Assembly: GCF_025519785.1 (NCBI RefSeq)
Contig: NZ_JAOPKZ010000005.1
Coordinates: 62,001-126,000, forward strand
Direction: 5' to 3'
Source of the DNA: Staphylococcus marylandisciuri
GTDB taxonomy: Bacteria > Bacillota > Bacilli > Staphylococcales > Staphylococcaceae
Length of the DNA stretch: 64,000 nt
Both the position numbers and the translations under genes were made by a program. A model generated the notes under the pieces. The model had not been told where the DNA came from, made no database searches, and worked only from the letters and a program-made list of their open reading frames with translations. This document shows, piece by piece, positions 38,384 through 51,775 of this stretch (position 1 is its first letter; each line of letters begins with the position of its first letter).

Positions 38384-40366
38384 ATGGAGCATCATCCATT
38401 TAAACTGTCTTCAGAGTTTGAACCCCAAGGGGACCAGCCAGAAGCAATAAGAAAGATAGCAGATGGTGTTAAAGCTGGTAAGCGACATCAAACTTTACTC
38501 GGCGCTACAGGCACTGGTAAGACCTTTACCATGAGTAATGTGATAAAGGAAGTGGGTAAACCTACTTTAATTATTGCTCACAATAAGACGTTAGCAGGTC
38601 AACTCTATAGTGAGTTCAAAGAGTTCTTTCCCGAAAATAGAGTAGAGTACTTTGTGAGTTATTATGATTTTTATCAGCCAGAAGCCTACGTTCCTTCTAC
38701 AGATACCTTCATTGAAAAGGACGCTTCAATCAATGATGAAATAGACCAATTACGACATTCAGCTACGAGCGCTCTCTTTGAGAGAGACGACGTCATTATC
38801 ATTGCTAGTGTAAGTTGTATTTATGGTTTAGGTAATCCTAAAGAATATCGTGATTTGGTAGTAAGCATCCGCGTAGGTATGGAAATGGATAGAAGTGAAT
38901 TATTACGCAAGCTCGTGGATGTGCAGTATACGCGTAACGATATTGACTTTAGACGCGGTACATTTCGAGTTAGAGGCGATGTGGTAGAGATCTTCCCTGC
39001 TTCTAGAGAAGAAATGTGTATACGAGTAGAATTCTTCGGTGATGAAATAGATCGTATACGTGAAGTGAACTATCTTACTGGAGAAGTCATACGAGATAGA
39101 GAACACTTTGCGCTATTCCCGGCATCCCACTTCGTCACACGCGATGAGAAGATGAAAGTTGCTATCGAGCGAATTGAGAAGGAATTAGAGGAGCGCTTAG
39201 AAGAATTACGTTCTGAAAATAAAATTCTGGAAGCACAACGCTTAGAGCAACGAACAAACTATGACCTTGAAATGATGCGAGAAATGGGCTTCTGTTCAGG
39301 CATTGAGAACTATTCTGTGCACCTCACGTTAAGACCTCTAGGCTCTACACCGTATACACTCTTAGATTATTTTGGCGATGATTGGTTAGTGATGGTTGAT
39401 GAATCTCACGTAACGTTGCCTCAAATACGCGGTATGTACAATGGTGACCGTGCTCGAAAGCAAGTTTTAGTTGATCACGGATTTAGATTGCCAAGTGCTA
39501 TGGACAACCGTCCTCTCAAGTTTGAAGAATTTGAAGACAAGACTCAGCAACTGGTTTATGTATCAGCTACACCAGGCCCATATGAACTTGAGCATACCGA
39601 TGAAATGGTTGAACAAATTATACGTCCTACTGGTCTACTTGATCCTAAAATTGACGTGCGTCCTACTGAGAACCAAATCGATGATCTACTCAGTGAGATA
39701 CAGACGCGTATAGAGCGAAATGAACGCGTGTTAGTCACAACGTTAACGAAGAAAATGAGTGAAGATTTAACAACCTATATGAAAGAGGCAGGTATTAAAG
39801 TAAATTACTTACACTCAGAGATTAAAACTTTAGAACGTATAGAAACTATTCGTGATTTAAGAATGGGTACTTATGATGTGATTGTAGGAATAAATCTATT
39901 GAGAGAAGGCCTAGATATACCTGAGGTTTCATTAGTGGTTATCTTAGATGCTGATAAGGAAGGTTTCCTACGGTCAGAGCGTTCACTCGTTCAAACGATC
40001 GGACGTGCTGCACGTAATAGCAAAGGTGAAGTCATCATGTATGGTGATAAAGTCACAGATTCTATGCAACATGCCATAGATGAAACTGCACGACGTCGTG
40101 AAATTCAAATTCAGTTTAATAAAGACCATAATATTACGCCGAAAACGATAAATAAAAAGATTCACGATGTTATTAGTGCGACGGTTGAAAGTGACGATAC
40201 TAATGAGAAGAAACAAAAAGAAGTACCGAAGAAAATGACGAAAAAAGAGCGTGAAAAAACGATAGACAATATTGAAAAAGAAATGAAGCAAGCAGCTAAA
40301 GATCTTGATTTCGAACGCGCTACTGAATTAAGAGATATGTTATTTGAATTAAAAGCAGAAGGGTGA
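38384..40366 (+). CDS. uvrB: Excinuclease ABC subunit B UvrB
   Basis: 660 residues from the ATG of [22 protein letters not shown], preceded by AGGAGTG; the open frame runs 14 codons further up without a ribosome binding site. Walker [15 protein letters not shown] near residue 39, beta-hairpin [21 protein letters not shown] near 88, [20 protein letters not shown] near 541, and a C-terminal UVR motif ([23 protein letters not shown]) for UvrC. It verifies DNA damage in nucleotide excision repair. The stop is 5 bases before uvrA. Confidence 0.97.
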   Translation: MEHHPFKLSSEFEPQGDQPEAIRKIADGVKAGKRHQTLLGATGTGKTFTMSNVIKEVGKPTLIIAHNKTLAGQLYSEFKEFFPENRVEYFVSYYDFYQPEAYVPSTDTFIEKDASINDEIDQLRHSATSALFERDDVIIIASVSCIYGLGNPKEYRDLVVSIRVGMEMDRSELLRKLVDVQYTRNDIDFRRGTFRVRGDVVEIFPASREEMCIRVEFFGDEIDRIREVNYLTGEVIRDREHFALFPASHFVTRDEKMKVAIERIEKELEERLEELRSENKILEAQRLEQRTNYDLEMMREMGFCSGIENYSVHLTLRPLGSTPYTLLDYFGDDWLVMVDESHVTLPQIRGMYNGDRARKQVLVDHGFRLPSAMDNRPLKFEEFEDKTQQLVYVSATPGPYELEHTDEMVEQIIRPTGLLDPKIDVRPTENQIDDLLSEIQTRIERNERVLVTTLTKKMSEDLTTYMKEAGIKVNYLHSEIKTLERIETIRDLRMGTYDVIVGINLLREGLDIPEVSLVVILDADKEGFLRSERSLVQTIGRAARNSKGEVIMYGDKVTDSMQHAIDETARRREIQIQFNKDHNITPKTINKKIHDVISATVESDDTNEKKQKEVPKKMTKKEREKTIDNIEKEMKQAAKDLDFERATELRDMLFELKAEG

Positions 40367-40371
40367 CATAA

Positions 40372-43209
40372 ATGAAACAACCATCCATAGTTATTAAAGG
40401 AGCACGAGCAAATAATTTAAAGAGTATAGATATAGAAATCCCAAAAAACAAACTCGTAGTGATGACAGGGTTGTCCGGTTCGGGTAAGTCTTCATTGGCT
40501 TTCGATACGATTTATGCCGAAGGTCAACGCCGTTATGTTGAATCATTAAGCGCGTACGCGCGACAGTTCTTAGGACAAATGGATAAGCCAGATGTAGATA
40601 GTATTGAAGGGTTATCTCCGGCTATATCAATCGATCAGAAGACCACAAGTAAGAACCCTCGCTCCACAGTAGCAACGGTAACAGAAATATATGATTATAT
40701 ACGCCTGCTCTATGCCCGTGTAGGGAAACCGTATTGCCCTAATCACGGAATAGAGATAGAATCTCAAACAGTTCAACAGATGGCAGACCGCATACTGCAA
40801 CTTGAGGAGCGCAGTAAGATTCAATTGTTAGCACCTGTAGTTTCTCACCGTAAAGGTTCGCATGAGAAATTGATAGACGACATCAGTAAAAAAGGATACG
40901 TGCGTGTCAGAGTGGATGGTGAGATTACAGATGTAAATGAAGTTCCCGACCTAGATAAGAACAAGAATCATACCATTGAAGTCGTTGTTGATCGATTGGT
41001 TGTTAAGTCGGGGATAGAAGCGAGGCTAGCTGATTCGATTGAGACTGCTCTATCGCTATCCGAAGGTAACCTTATTGTTGATGTTATAGGGGAAGAGGAA
41101 CTTAAATTCTCTGAGAATCACGCTTGTCCAATTTGCGGTTTTTCAATAGGTGAACTTGAGCCACGTATGTTTAGTTTCAATAGTCCTTTTGGTGCCTGCC
41201 CAACATGTGATGGTCTTGGTAAGATACTACAAGTTGATCTCGATTTAGTAGTACCTGATAAAGATAAGACACTTAACGAAGGAGCTATATTACCTTGGGA
41301 ACCAACAAGTTCTGATTTCTATCCTACATTACTCAATCGCGTGTGCGAAGTTTATAAGATAAACATGGATAAACCATACAAAAAATTAACAGATCGCCAA
41401 AAAGATATTTTGATGTACGGTTCAAAAGGTAAACAAATTGAGTTTACTTTTAAACAAAGAAACGGTCGGACACGCAAGCGAACAATGGTGTTCGAAGGTG
41501 TAGTGAATAATGTTAATCGCCGTTATCATGAATCGCCTTCAGAGTATACGCGTGAGATGATGAGTAAATACATGACCCAACTAACTTGTGAAACATGCCA
41601 TGGTCAACGCTTGAGCAGGGAAGCACTGTCTGTATATGTAGCTGGCAAGAATATAGGTGAAGTTGTGGCCTATTCGATTGCTGAAGCGTTAGAGTATTAC
41701 GATAATATCGAACTCTCTCGTCAGGACCGGACAATTGCAGACATGATATTGAAAGAAATTTATTCACGGCTTAAGTTTCTTTACAATGTCGGGCTTGACT
41801 ACTTAACACTTGATCGCTCAGCTGGAACGCTATCTGGTGGTGAAGCTCAACGAATTCGCTTGGCTACGCAGATTGGTTCACGTCTCTCAGGCGTGCTTTA
41901 TGTTCTTGATGAGCCTTCTATCGGTTTACACCAGCGTGATAATGATCGATTAATCAACACTTTAAAAGAAATGCGCGATTTAGGAAATACCTTGATTGTA
42001 GTTGAACACGACGATGATACGATGCGAGCAGCAGACTATTTAGTCGATGTAGGACCAGGCGCCGGTGAACATGGTGGGGAAATCGTAGCAAGTGGCACAC
42101 CGAACCAAGTGATGAAGAAGAAATCCTCACTTACTGGTCAGTACTTGAGCGGAAGAAAGCGCGTAGAGGTTCCTGAGTATCGACGTGAAGTTACGGATAG
42201 AAAGCTGCATGTCAAAGGAGCTCGTAGTAATAATTTGAAAGATATACACGTTGACTTCCCTCTATCAACCATGACGGTAGTTACTGGCGTCTCAGGCTCA
42301 GGTAAAAGTTCACTAGTAAACGAAGTGTTATATAAAACACTTACTAAGACTATAAATAAGTCACAAGTTAAACCCGGAGATAATGATGGTATAGACGGTA
42401 TTGATCAACTAGATAAAGTTATTGATATTGACCAGTCACCAATCGGTCGCACCCCGCGCTCTAATCCCGCCACATACACTGGAGTATTTGACAATATACG
42501 CGATATATTTGCACAAACCAATGAAGCTAAGATTAGAGGGTATTCTAAAGGTCGTTTCAGCTTCAATGTTAAAGGTGGGCGTTGTGAGGCATGTAAAGGT
42601 GACGGTATAATCAAAATAGAGATGCACTTTTTACCAGATGTGTACGTACCGTGTGAAGTCTGTGATGGCAAGCGTTATAACCGCGAAACTTTAGAAGTCA
42701 CTTATAAAGGTAAGAATATCGCTGACGTTTTAGCTATGACGGCAGAAGAAGCTACGCATTTCTTTGAAAATGTGCCCAAGATATACCGTAAACTTAAAAC
42801 TTTAGTCGATGTTGGATTAGGTTATGTCAAATTAGGACAGCCAGCTACTACCTTATCTGGCGGCGAGGCTCAACGCGTTAAACTCGCTTCTGAGTTACAC
42901 AAACGCTCCACTGGCCGTTCAATTTATATACTTGATGAACCCACAACTGGTCTACATGTCGATGATATACGTCGTTTATTAAATGTACTTAACCGTTTAG
43001 TTGAAAATGGTGATACTGTTGTCATCATTGAACATAATTTGGATGTTATTAAAACGGCAGATTATCTCATCGACTTAGGACCTGAAGGCGGAGATGGTGG
43101 GGGTACAATCGTCGCTACAGGCACGCCTGAAGAAGTAGCTGAAGTTAAAGAAAGTTACACAGGACAATATTTAAGACCAGTTCTTGAGAGAGATACGCGA
43201 AAAGATTAG
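40372..43209 (+). CDS. uvrA: Excinuclease ABC subunit A UvrA
   Basis: 945 residues. Two ABC modules: Walker [15 protein letters not shown] (near residue 33) and [14 protein letters not shown] (near 640), signature [17 protein letters not shown] and [15 protein letters not shown]. Two Cys4 zinc modules: CPICGFS...CPTCDG (near 257) and CEACKGDG...CEVCDG (near 738). It scans DNA for damage and loads UvrB. Translated right after uvrB in one SOS-controlled operon. Confidence 0.97.
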   Translation: MKQPSIVIKGARANNLKSIDIEIPKNKLVVMTGLSGSGKSSLAFDTIYAEGQRRYVESLSAYARQFLGQMDKPDVDSIEGLSPAISIDQKTTSKNPRSTVATVTEIYDYIRLLYARVGKPYCPNHGIEIESQTVQQMADRILQLEERSKIQLLAPVVSHRKGSHEKLIDDISKKGYVRVRVDGEITDVNEVPDLDKNKNHTIEVVVDRLVVKSGIEARLADSIETALSLSEGNLIVDVIGEEELKFSENHACPICGFSIGELEPRMFSFNSPFGACPTCDGLGKILQVDLDLVVPDKDKTLNEGAILPWEPTSSDFYPTLLNRVCEVYKINMDKPYKKLTDRQKDILMYGSKGKQIEFTFKQRNGRTRKRTMVFEGVVNNVNRRYHESPSEYTREMMSKYMTQLTCETCHGQRLSREALSVYVAGKNIGEVVAYSIAEALEYYDNIELSRQDRTIADMILKEIYSRLKFLYNVGLDYLTLDRSAGTLSGGEAQRIRLATQIGSRLSGVLYVLDEPSIGLHQRDNDRLINTLKEMRDLGNTLIVVEHDDDTMRAADYLVDVGPGAGEHGGEIVASGTPNQVMKKKSSLTGQYLSGRKRVEVPEYRREVTDRKLHVKGARSNNLKDIHVDFPLSTMTVVTGVSGSGKSSLVNEVLYKTLTKTINKSQVKPGDNDGIDGIDQLDKVIDIDQSPIGRTPRSNPATYTGVFDNIRDIFAQTNEAKIRGYSKGRFSFNVKGGRCEACKGDGIIKIEMHFLPDVYVPCEVCDGKRYNRETLEVTYKGKNIADVLAMTAEEATHFFENVPKIYRKLKTLVDVGLGYVKLGQPATTLSGGEAQRVKLASELHKRSTGRSIYILDEPTTGLHVDDIRRLLNVLNRLVENGDTVVIIEHNLDVIKTADYLIDLGPEGGDGGGTIVATGTPEEVAEVKESYTGQYLRPVLERDTRKD

Positions 43210-43218
43210 TTTAGAAAG

Positions 43219-43312
43219 CTCTTAAAGTCGAGGCATATGACTGATTATAGTTATGGCTAGAATAGTCATACTATGGTTTGAAATGCCCAGACTTTAAGAG
43301 TTTTTCTTTTTT
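43219..43312 (+). terminator. Terminator of the uvrB-uvrA operon
   Basis: CTCTTAAAGTC (43219-43229) pairs with GACTTTAAGAG (43290-43300), enclosing an inner GGCAT...ATGCC stem, followed by TTTTTCTTTTTT. Confidence 0.85.
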
Positions 43313-43379
43313 ATATCATAGTTAAGAGTAACGTCTTTCGTACATCTATGGTAGAATACGAGTTGTTTGATGTAATAGA

Positions 43380-43668
43380 GGTTAGGACAAAAGCGTTTAG
43401 GGGGCCCCAACAAAGAGAAACTGGTAAATAATGTAATGTCCCGCTCCCTTCAACATCTTGGCAGTAGATGACTGAATTGAAAATGCGCTTGTATCAAGCT
43501 TTTTTCAATTCTAGTCATCCTTGCCGGGGCAGGACTACGAAATCTTTTTATTCAAATTAGATTTCTGTCCCGCTCCCGAATCGTGAGCGTTTCTGTCAAC
43601 ACTCTTGCTTTGGGACGCTGTTCATCGCTTTCCCAGAGCACAAAAGCTTTATGTCCCTAACCCTACAT
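43380..43668 (+). repeat. STAR motif, composite repeat and second-family module
   Basis: GGGGCCCCAACAAAGAG (about 43401), composite repeat from about 43440 to 43577 (GATGACTGAATTG variant; GGGGCAGGAC variant), and a second-family module (43578-43660, AGCGTTTCTGTCAAC...CTTTCCCAGAGCACAAAAGC). Confidence 0.85.
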
Positions 43669-43786
43669 TTACATGATATTAAGTGATTAACTATGAGAGT
43701 TAATAAATGATAAAATAGTGATATTAAGTTTAGGAATAAGTCATAAGGACGCGATTTTAGAGGACTAAGAACAATAGAGGTGTACG

Positions 43787-44731
43787 ATGCTAACCACTAA
43801 AAGTATAATTGAGCGTTTTGGATTAAAAATTGTCGCAGGCAAAAAAGGTTTAAATAAAAATATTAAAAATACGGATATCTCACGCCCAGGTCTAGAAATG
43901 GCAGGTTATTTCTCGCACTATTCATCTGACAGAATCCAATTGTTGGGTACAACTGAGCTTTCATTCTACAATTTGCTTCCTGATGAAGATCGACAAGGAC
44001 GTATGCGTAAGCTATGCCGACCTGAAACACCAGCTATTATAGTGACTCGTGATTTGGAGCCTCCAGAAGAACTCTATGAAGCTGCCGAAGAATTGGACAC
44101 CCCGCTTATTCTGTCATCTATAGCGACTACGCAACTGATGAGTCGCTTAACAACATTTCTTGAGCACGAGCTCGCAAAGACCACTTCAATACACGGTGTC
44201 TTGGTAGATGTGTATGGCGTGGGAGTGTTAATTACAGGTGATTCAGGCATAGGTAAGAGCGAGACTGCGTTGGAGTTAGTCAAAAGGGGGCATCGATTGG
44301 TAGCAGATGATAATGTCGAAATTCGTGAGATAACTAAAGATGAATTAGTAGGTAAGCCTCCTAAGTTAATTGAACATTTACTAGAAATTAGAGGTCTTGG
44401 TATTATTAATGTAATGACACTATTCGGAGCAGGATCTATTCTAACTGAGAAAAGAATTCGTTTAAATGCACACCTTGAGAATTGGCACGAAGATAAATTA
44501 TATGATCGTGTGGGTTTAAATGAAGAGACCTTACGTATATTAGATACTGAAGTGACTAAAAAGACCATTCCTGTTCGGCCAGGTAGAAACGTCGCAGTAA
44601 TCATAGAAGTAGCAGCTATGAATTATAGACTCAACGTGATGGGAATAAATACTGCGGAAGAATTTAACGACCGGCTTAATTCGGAAATAATGCGCAATAG
44701 TAAAAAAGATCAACGAAATAAGGAGAAGTAA
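43787..44731 (+). CDS. hprK: HPr kinase/phosphorylase HprK
   Basis: 314 residues. The N-terminal MurF-like domain (1-125) is followed by the catalytic domain with [18 protein letters not shown] (Walker A/P-loop near residue 150), VADDNVEI and the family signature [20 protein letters not shown] near 202. It phosphorylates HPr on Ser46 and also removes that phosphate, controlling CcpA-mediated carbon catabolite repression. First gene of hprK-lgt-acetyltransferase-TPR; stop and lgt start are 2 bases apart. Confidence 0.97.
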   Translation: MLTTKSIIERFGLKIVAGKKGLNKNIKNTDISRPGLEMAGYFSHYSSDRIQLLGTTELSFYNLLPDEDRQGRMRKLCRPETPAIIVTRDLEPPEELYEAAEELDTPLILSSIATTQLMSRLTTFLEHELAKTTSIHGVLVDVYGVGVLITGDSGIGKSETALELVKRGHRLVADDNVEIREITKDELVGKPPKLIEHLLEIRGLGIINVMTLFGAGSILTEKRIRLNAHLENWHEDKLYDRVGLNEETLRILDTEVTKKTIPVRPGRNVAVIIEVAAMNYRLNVMGINTAEEFNDRLNSEIMRNSKKDQRNKEK

Positions 44732-44733
44732 GC

Positions 44734-45579
44734 ATGAACCTCACACTGAATTATATCGATCCAATAGCCCTTCCTCTTGGACCTCTAAATGTTCGCTGGT
44801 ATGGTATCATTATCGCTTGTGGTATCTTGATAGGATATTTTATTGCCCAAACTGCATTGAAAAATGCGGGGTTTGATAAAGATGCCTTAGTCGATATCTT
44901 ATTTTGGAGCGCGATAGTTGGCTTTATCAGTGCACGCATTTATTTCGTCATCTTTCAATTTCCGTTCTATGCTCAACATCCACTAGAAATTCCAAAGATA
45001 TGGCATGGAGGTATTGCTATTCATGGAGGGATTATAGGTGGATTTATTACAGGATTAATCATTTGTAAAAAGAAGAATTTAAATCCTTTTCACATTGGTG
45101 ATATTATTGCCCCTAGTATGATACTCGCTCAAGGTATAGGCCGTTGGGGGAACTTTATGAACCACGAAGCACACGGTGGTCCTGTCTCTAGAACATTTCT
45201 TGAGAACTTACATATACCGCAGTTTATCATTGATAACATGTACATTAATGGTGTATATTACCATCCTACGTTTCTTTATGAATCCGTTTGGGACGTTCTA
45301 GGATTTATCTTTCTACTCACGCTGCGCAAACATCTACGCGTAGGAGATACCTTAGCGCTTTATCTCATTTGGTACTCAATAGGGCGCTTCTTTGTCGAAG
45401 GATTACGAACAGATAGTTTAATGTTAACGAGTCATATTCGTGTCGCTCAACTTATGTCAATCATTCTGATAATCGCGGGGATCATTATGATTGTCCTCAG
45501 ACATACTAAGTATCGTGCTCCTCGTTATAAAGAGGCCCAAGCTTTACCGTGGCCCACGTCAAAGGGGCATAAGTCATGA
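44734..45579 (+). CDS. lgt: Prolipoprotein diacylglyceryl transferase Lgt
   Basis: 281 residues, seven membrane helices. Signature segments: [20 protein letters not shown], the HGG motif [14 protein letters not shown] near residue 90, [14 protein letters not shown] near residue 135 (family signature with catalytic region), and [20 protein letters not shown] near 210. It adds diacylglycerol to the lipobox Cys of lipoproteins such as the one at 14639-15523. Start after AAGGAGAAGTAAGC. Confidence 0.96.
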   Translation: MNLTLNYIDPIALPLGPLNVRWYGIIIACGILIGYFIAQTALKNAGFDKDALVDILFWSAIVGFISARIYFVIFQFPFYAQHPLEIPKIWHGGIAIHGGIIGGFITGLIICKKKNLNPFHIGDIIAPSMILAQGIGRWGNFMNHEAHGGPVSRTFLENLHIPQFIIDNMYINGVYYHPTFLYESVWDVLGFIFLLTLRKHLRVGDTLALYLIWYSIGRFFVEGLRTDSLMLTSHIRVAQLMSIILIIAGIIMIVLRHTKYRAPRYKEAQALPWPTSKGHKS

Positions 45580-46058
45580 AGCGTAGGTTGAGACAACAAC
45601 AAGTTAAAAGTGCTAATCCTTTGTGGAAGATATTTGATTTCATTAATTTCTTTAGACTTTTTAAGAATACAGTGATTATTGAAATTGCACGCTATATACC
45701 CAGTATGAAATTGAAGCGCTGGGTATATATTCATTTATTAAAAATGAAAGTAGGCAACCACACCGCTTTTGCATTTAAAGTCGTCCCAGATTTATTACAT
45801 CCTGAATACATCACCGTGGGATGTAATTGTGTGATAGGTTATCATACAACGATATTAACTCATGAGATCACAGTAGATAGCTATAGAGAAGGATTTGTAG
45901 AAATAGGGGATCACACGCTAATCGGTGCTAATGTTACAATACTACCTGGTGTGAAAATAGGGTCCCACGTACGAGTGAGCGCTGGCACGGTTGTCACTCA
46001 AGATATACCTGACTATGCGATCGTTTATGGAAACCCTATGAATATTGATAAGAAGTAA
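45576..46058 (+). CDS. Acyltransferase with left-handed beta-helix hexapeptide repeats
   Basis: 160 residues. The C-terminal half shows hexapeptide repeats ([41 protein letters not shown]) typical of the trimeric XAT acetyltransferase family. The N-terminus is basic and hydrophobic ([33 protein letters not shown]), suggesting membrane association. Acceptor unknown. ATG overlaps the lgt stop (ATGA), so translation is coupled; the same pair is conserved in S. aureus. Confidence 0.85.
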   Translation: MKRRLRQQQVKSANPLWKIFDFINFFRLFKNTVIIEIARYIPSMKLKRWVYIHLLKMKVGNHTAFAFKVVPDLLHPEYITVGCNCVIGYHTTILTHEITVDSYREGFVEIGDHTLIGANVTILPGVKIGSHVRVSAGTVVTQDIPDYAIVYGNPMNIDKK

Positions 46059-46076
46059 TTAAGGAGGTGACGAGTA

Positions 46077-47513
46077 TTGGCTCAACATAATAATGTCATA
46101 CCAATGACTATGGACGAAGGTTTTTATCGTAAGTTAGCAAACCAAAAGTATCTGCAACAGGATTATAAAAAAGCAGTTGAATATTATCGAAAGGTGCTTG
46201 AAGCGTCACCTCAAGACTTTGAAATACTTAATAAATTAGCGAATTCTTTAACTAAACTTGGCTTAGGTAACAAAGCAGAAGAATTATATTTTGAAACGAT
46301 AGCTAGGGACGAATTTAAGGAAGAAAGCTTTTATGAATTAAGCCAACTCAATATTTCACTGAATGAAGCCAACAAAGCTTTTCTTTTTGGGATTAACTAT
46401 TATATTGTGTCTGGAGATACAGATTACAAAGAAGAGTTAGAGTCGATGTTTGAAATCACTTATCACGCTCCTCAAAACATTGAGACGGAGGCTGAGCTCT
46501 TTTCTACTCAATTGATCTTCCAATATTTATTTTCACAGGGTAGGATCGATGATGCTCGTAAATTTATTCAACAACAAAGTGAGGATTTGCAAGAGCACAG
46601 GATAGTTCGTAACTTATTGGCGATGTGCTATCTATATATGAATGAATATGAAATTGCTCGTGAAATGTTCGAAGATTTACTTGCTGAAGACAATACGGAT
46701 GTGCATGCACTTTGTCACTATACATTGCTATTGTATAACATGAATGAATCTGAAAAATACGAGCGGTATTTACAAATACTACGTAAAGTGGTTCCTATGA
46801 ATGATGACGAATCGTTTAAACTGGGGATTGTATTAAGCTACTTGAAACAGTACGAAGCTTCAGATCAGTTACTATTACCTTTATACAAGAAAGGCAAATA
46901 TTTATCGATACAAATGTATCATGCCTTAAGCTACAACCACTATTTTCAAGGAGATAGTGAAAAAAGCGAGTTCTATTGGAATAAACTACGTGAAGTTTCG
47001 AAAGTAGAGCCCGGTTACCCACCTTGGATGATAGAAGAAAGCAAGAGTCAATTTAACGAAGACATCTTGCCATTGCTTTTAAGTGATGATAATCATCATC
47101 GCATATACGGTATCTTCTTGCTCAATCAACTGAAGGGGCGAGAAATTCTGTTAACTGAAGAGATATGGAAGATACTTGAGAATATGAACGATTACGAAAA
47201 GCTATATTTGACTTATCTCATTCAAGACCTAAAGCTAACGAAATTAGATTTTATTCATCGTGGATTAGGTGCTCTGTATGAACATGAGGAGTTAAGAGAC
47301 AAAGAAGAGTTATTTATATCGTGGATTTCACGAGCAGAATCGATTATCGATACTTACGAAACTTTACCGGATTGTGAACCCTTTGTAGCAGCAACGGTCT
47401 ATCTATTTTATAAAAGTGAAGGATATAAGATCACGAAACGAGAACTTATCGAAAGCTTTGAAATAACGCGCTATAAACTAGATAAAGCGCTTGAAACACT
47501 GTTGAGCATATAA
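46077..47513 (+). CDS. Tetratricopeptide-repeat protein
   Basis: 478 residues, soluble. N-terminal TPR units are clear: YRKLANQKYLQQDYKKAVEYYRKVLEASPQDFEILNKLANSLTKLGLGNKAEELY (residues about 17-70), with more divergent helical repeats following (IVRNLLAMCYLYMNEYEIAREMFEDLL near 178). Probably a protein-protein scaffold of the hprK-lgt-trxB neighbourhood; precise role unknown. TTG start 9 bases after AAGGAGGTG, so highly efficient initiation is likely. Confidence 0.82.
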   Translation: MAQHNNVIPMTMDEGFYRKLANQKYLQQDYKKAVEYYRKVLEASPQDFEILNKLANSLTKLGLGNKAEELYFETIARDEFKEESFYELSQLNISLNEANKAFLFGINYYIVSGDTDYKEELESMFEITYHAPQNIETEAELFSTQLIFQYLFSQGRIDDARKFIQQQSEDLQEHRIVRNLLAMCYLYMNEYEIAREMFEDLLAEDNTDVHALCHYTLLLYNMNESEKYERYLQILRKVVPMNDDESFKLGIVLSYLKQYEASDQLLLPLYKKGKYLSIQMYHALSYNHYFQGDSEKSEFYWNKLREVSKVEPGYPPWMIEESKSQFNEDILPLLLSDDNHHRIYGIFLLNQLKGREILLTEEIWKILENMNDYEKLYLTYLIQDLKLTKLDFIHRGLGALYEHEELRDKEELFISWISRAESIIDTYETLPDCEPFVAATVYLFYKSEGYKITKRELIESFEITRYKLDKALETLLSI

Positions 47514-47565
47514 TTTTTAGAAATATAGGGCGTGTTATATAATGCGTTTGATGATAAATAACTAG

Positions 47566-48522
<957 letters not shown>

Positions 48523-48547
48523 ACAACGTCATGTGTGTTTAAAACGT

Positions 48548-48595
48548 GAAGTGACAATTTCTGTCAAATTGATAGAGGTTGTCACTTCTCTTTTT
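48548..48595 (+). terminator. Terminator after trxB
   Basis: GAAGTGACAA (48548-48557) pairs with TTGTCACTTC (48579-48588), then TCTTTTT. Confidence 0.9.
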
Positions 48596-48831
48596 AGCTA
48601 TTCTGTAATTTTAGCTAGCTTTAGAGAGATGCAAACGACAGGCATATGAGATAGCCATGTTGCGTTAAACTGTAACGACTTACGTTTTTCATGTAGAATG
48701 TAGAGTGATAGTATAATATGAGAGCCATAGTAATTAGATTAAGAAATAGTAGATAAATAAGTTAAAGTTCAATGACATAGTTAAAATTTCTTACATAACG
48801 ATAGAATTTACAACGGATGGTGTGATGACGA

Positions 48832-49743
48832 ATGCAACGAGATGAAAAGGATATTGTTAAAAGTGAGCTACTCATCGTAACCGGTTTATCCGGGGCGGGT
48901 AAATCGTTAGTGATTCAAACACTAGAAGATATCGGATACTTTTGTGTGGACAATTTACCGCCTATTCTTCTACCTAAATTTGTAGAGTTAATGGAGCAGG
49001 GTAATCCCTCACTTCAAAAAGTAGCTATAGCAATTGATTTACGTGGTAAAGAGTTGTTTAAATCACTAATTAAAGAAATTGATCAAATTAAGAGTCGTAA
49101 TGATTTAATACTTGATCTCATGTTTCTCGAGGCTTCAAATGAGAAATTAATCTCACGTTATAAAGAATCTCGCCGTGCGCATCCTCTCAACGATCAAGGT
49201 CAACGTTCACTCGTTGAGGCTATAGATGAAGAGCGCAAGCTGTTATCAGAGATAAAGAGTTTAGCCAATTACACAATCAACACCACCCACCTTTCTACTA
49301 AAGAATTAAAGAAACGTTTGCAGGATTATTTTACAGCTAGCAATTACGAACCTTTCAGTATTAATGTGACAAGTTTTGGCTTCAAACACGGTATACAAAT
49401 CGACGCAGATCTGGTGTTTGACGTACGGTTTCTACCCAATCCTTACTACATTGAATCTCTCAGACCGCTGACAGGTGAAGACGATAGCGTGTATCAATAC
49501 GTGATGAAATGGAAAGAGACAGAAATCTTTTATAATAAACTAATTGAATTATTAAAGTTTATGATTCCTGGTTATAAGAAAGAAGGAAAATCTCAGCTTG
49601 TCATTTCTATAGGTTGTACTGGAGGTCAGCATCGCTCTGTTGCGCTAGCTAAAAGGATTGGATCTGAATTAAAAGAAAGCTTTGATTATCATATTTATGT
49701 GCAACATCGTGATGCACATATTGAAAGTGGCGATTCGAAATGA
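48832..49743 (+). CDS. rapZ: RNase adapter / nucleotide-binding protein RapZ (YvcJ)
   Basis: 303 residues. Walker [29 protein letters not shown] (near residue 17) and the C-terminal [15 protein letters not shown] (near 259) are signatures. It binds GTP and other nucleotides; in E. coli it guides RNase E and in Bacillus affects competence. Start is an ATG with GGTGTGATG ahead. It heads rapZ-yvcK-whiA and overlaps yvcK by 4 bases. Confidence 0.94.
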   Translation: MQRDEKDIVKSELLIVTGLSGAGKSLVIQTLEDIGYFCVDNLPPILLPKFVELMEQGNPSLQKVAIAIDLRGKELFKSLIKEIDQIKSRNDLILDLMFLEASNEKLISRYKESRRAHPLNDQGQRSLVEAIDEERKLLSEIKSLANYTINTTHLSTKELKKRLQDYFTASNYEPFSINVTSFGFKHGIQIDADLVFDVRFLPNPYYIESLRPLTGEDDSVYQYVMKWKETEIFYNKLIELLKFMIPGYKKEGKSQLVISIGCTGGQHRSVALAKRIGSELKESFDYHIYVQHRDAHIESGDSK

Positions 49744-50732
49744 AACGACTTAAACTCGTCCTCATAGGAGGCGGAACTGGACTTTCCGTTCTCGCTCGTG
49801 GACTGAAGCAATTTCCTATAGATATTACAACGATTGTGACCGTTGCTGACGACGGGGGAAGCACTGGCAAGATACGTAACGAAATGGATATCCCTGCGCC
49901 TGGAGATATCAGGAATGTTATTTCTGCGCTGAGTGAGACTGAACCTGTGCTTAAGCAATTATTTCAGTATCGTTTTAAAGAAGATCAAGTCGAAGGACAT
50001 TCGCTAGGCAATTTATTGATTGCAGCTATGACCAACATAACAGATGATTTTGGTCATGCAGTGAAAGAGCTAAGTAAAATTTTAAGTATTAAAGGTCAAG
50101 TTATACCTTCCACTAATTCTAGCGTGAGTTTAAAAGCGGAAATGGAAGATGGGGAACTAGTTTATGGTGAATCCAATATTCCTAAGCGCAATAAACGCAT
50201 TAAGCGCGTGTTTTTGGAACCAGAAGATGTCGAACCAATGGAAGAAGCTATCCAAGCAATAGAAGAAGCAGACTTAATCGTCTTAGGCCCCGGTTCTCTC
50301 TATACAAGTGTAATTTCGAATTTATGTGTGAAAGGGATATCGGAAGCACTCGTCCGTTCTTCAGCACCTAAACTATATGTTACGAATGTGATGACGCAGT
50401 CAGGTGAGACCAATCACTATACTGCAAGCGATCATTTACGCGCGCTTTATGAACATGTGGGAGAACCATTTATCGATTACGTCATTTGCGGAACACAAAC
50501 TTATAATGAGGATGTCTTAGAACGCTATCGTAGAGAGAACGCTGAGCCGGTTATTTGTGAAATTGAAGAATTAGAGAAGTCAGGTATCGAGGTTTTTACT
50601 AGCCAGGATTTAGTTGAAATATCCTCTGAGCACTATGTGCGACATAACACCCAAGTGCTGTCGAAAATGATCTATGAAATTGCCTTGCGAGATACAAGTA
50701 CAATTGAATTTAAACGAAAAAAGGATAGTTAA
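49740..50732 (+). CDS. yvcK: Gluconeogenesis-type factor YvcK (CofD-like)
   Basis: 330 residues. [20 protein letters not shown] (residues 5-24), [29 protein letters not shown] and [17 protein letters not shown] (near 183) are typical of YvcK. It binds UDP-GlcNAc and coordinates cell wall precursor supply. Translationally coupled to rapZ (ATGA overlap). Confidence 0.94.
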   Translation: MKRLKLVLIGGGTGLSVLARGLKQFPIDITTIVTVADDGGSTGKIRNEMDIPAPGDIRNVISALSETEPVLKQLFQYRFKEDQVEGHSLGNLLIAAMTNITDDFGHAVKELSKILSIKGQVIPSTNSSVSLKAEMEDGELVYGESNIPKRNKRIKRVFLEPEDVEPMEEAIQAIEEADLIVLGPGSLYTSVISNLCVKGISEALVRSSAPKLYVTNVMTQSGETNHYTASDHLRALYEHVGEPFIDYVICGTQTYNEDVLERYRRENAEPVICEIEELEKSGIEVFTSQDLVEISSEHYVRHNTQVLSKMIYEIALRDTSTIEFKRKKDS

Positions 50733-50765
50733 ATAATTTTGAAGTTAGAAAGGTTGGAGTGAGTT

Positions 50766-51710
50766 ATGAGTTTTGCATCAGATATGAAGAATGAATTGAC
50801 AAGAATTGAAGTAGATGAAGCAAATGCTCGAGCAGAACTCAGTGCATTAATTCGTATGAATGGTGCACTTAGCCTTTCTAATCAGCAATTTATTATAGAT
50901 GTTCAAACTGAGAATGCGACTACTGCTAGACGTATTTATTCATTAATAAAAAAAGTGTTTAGCGTAGAAGTTGAGATCTTAGTTCGTAAAAAGATGAAAT
51001 TGAAAAAGAATAATATCTATATATGTCGTATCAAAATGTTAGCGAAGAAAATTCTCGATGACTTGTGCATTTTAAAAGATGGTATGTTCATGCACGAAAT
51101 AGATAGCGCTATGACGAAAGACGATGAGATGTGTCGGAGCTATCTTCGAGGTGCTTTCTTAGCAGGTGGTTCTGTGAACAATCCAGAAACATCGTCATAT
51201 CATCTTGAAATATTCTCTCAATATGAAAATCACTCAGAAGGGTTAACTAAGCTCATGAATCACTATGCTCTAAATGCCAAATACCTAGAGAGAAAAAAGG
51301 GGAGCATCGTGTATTTGAAAGAAGCAGAAAAGATTTCAGACTTTCTAAGCCTTATCGGGGGCTACCAAGCCTTATTGAAGTTTGAAGATGTCCGCATTGT
51401 TAGAGATATGCGCAATTCAGTCAATCGTTTAGTCAACTGTGAAACTGCTAATCTTAATAAGACTGTGAGCGCTGCGATGAAACAAGTGGAAAGCATCCAG
51501 TTAATTGATCAAGAAATAGGATTAGATAATTTGCCAGATCGTTTGAGCGAGGTAGCAAAGCTTCGTGTGAAACACCAAGAAATCTCCTTAAAGGAATTAG
51601 GTGAAATGGTTTCCACAGGAAAGATTTCTAAGTCAGGTGTCAATCATCGTTTACGTAAGTTGAACGACTTAGCAGACAAAATCCGTAATGGAGAAACGAT
51701 TGAGTTGTAA
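50766..51710 (+). CDS. whiA: DNA-binding protein WhiA
   Basis: 314 residues. The N-terminal LAGLIDADG-homing-nuclease-like domain ([28 protein letters not shown] near residue 120) lacks catalysis, and a C-terminal helix-turn-helix follows ([41 protein letters not shown]). It affects cell division and chromosome segregation in Firmicutes. Third gene of rapZ-yvcK-whiA. Confidence 0.95.
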   Translation: MSFASDMKNELTRIEVDEANARAELSALIRMNGALSLSNQQFIIDVQTENATTARRIYSLIKKVFSVEVEILVRKKMKLKKNNIYICRIKMLAKKILDDLCILKDGMFMHEIDSAMTKDDEMCRSYLRGAFLAGGSVNNPETSSYHLEIFSQYENHSEGLTKLMNHYALNAKYLERKKGSIVYLKEAEKISDFLSLIGGYQALLKFEDVRIVRDMRNSVNRLVNCETANLNKTVSAAMKQVESIQLIDQEIGLDNLPDRLSEVAKLRVKHQEISLKELGEMVSTGKISKSGVNHRLRKLNDLADKIRNGETIEL

Positions 51711-51775
51711 GGCGCGAAATAAAGAGCACTTAAAGTATCAGCTAAAGTATTACAAGTAGGAAGGAAAGCCATAAG

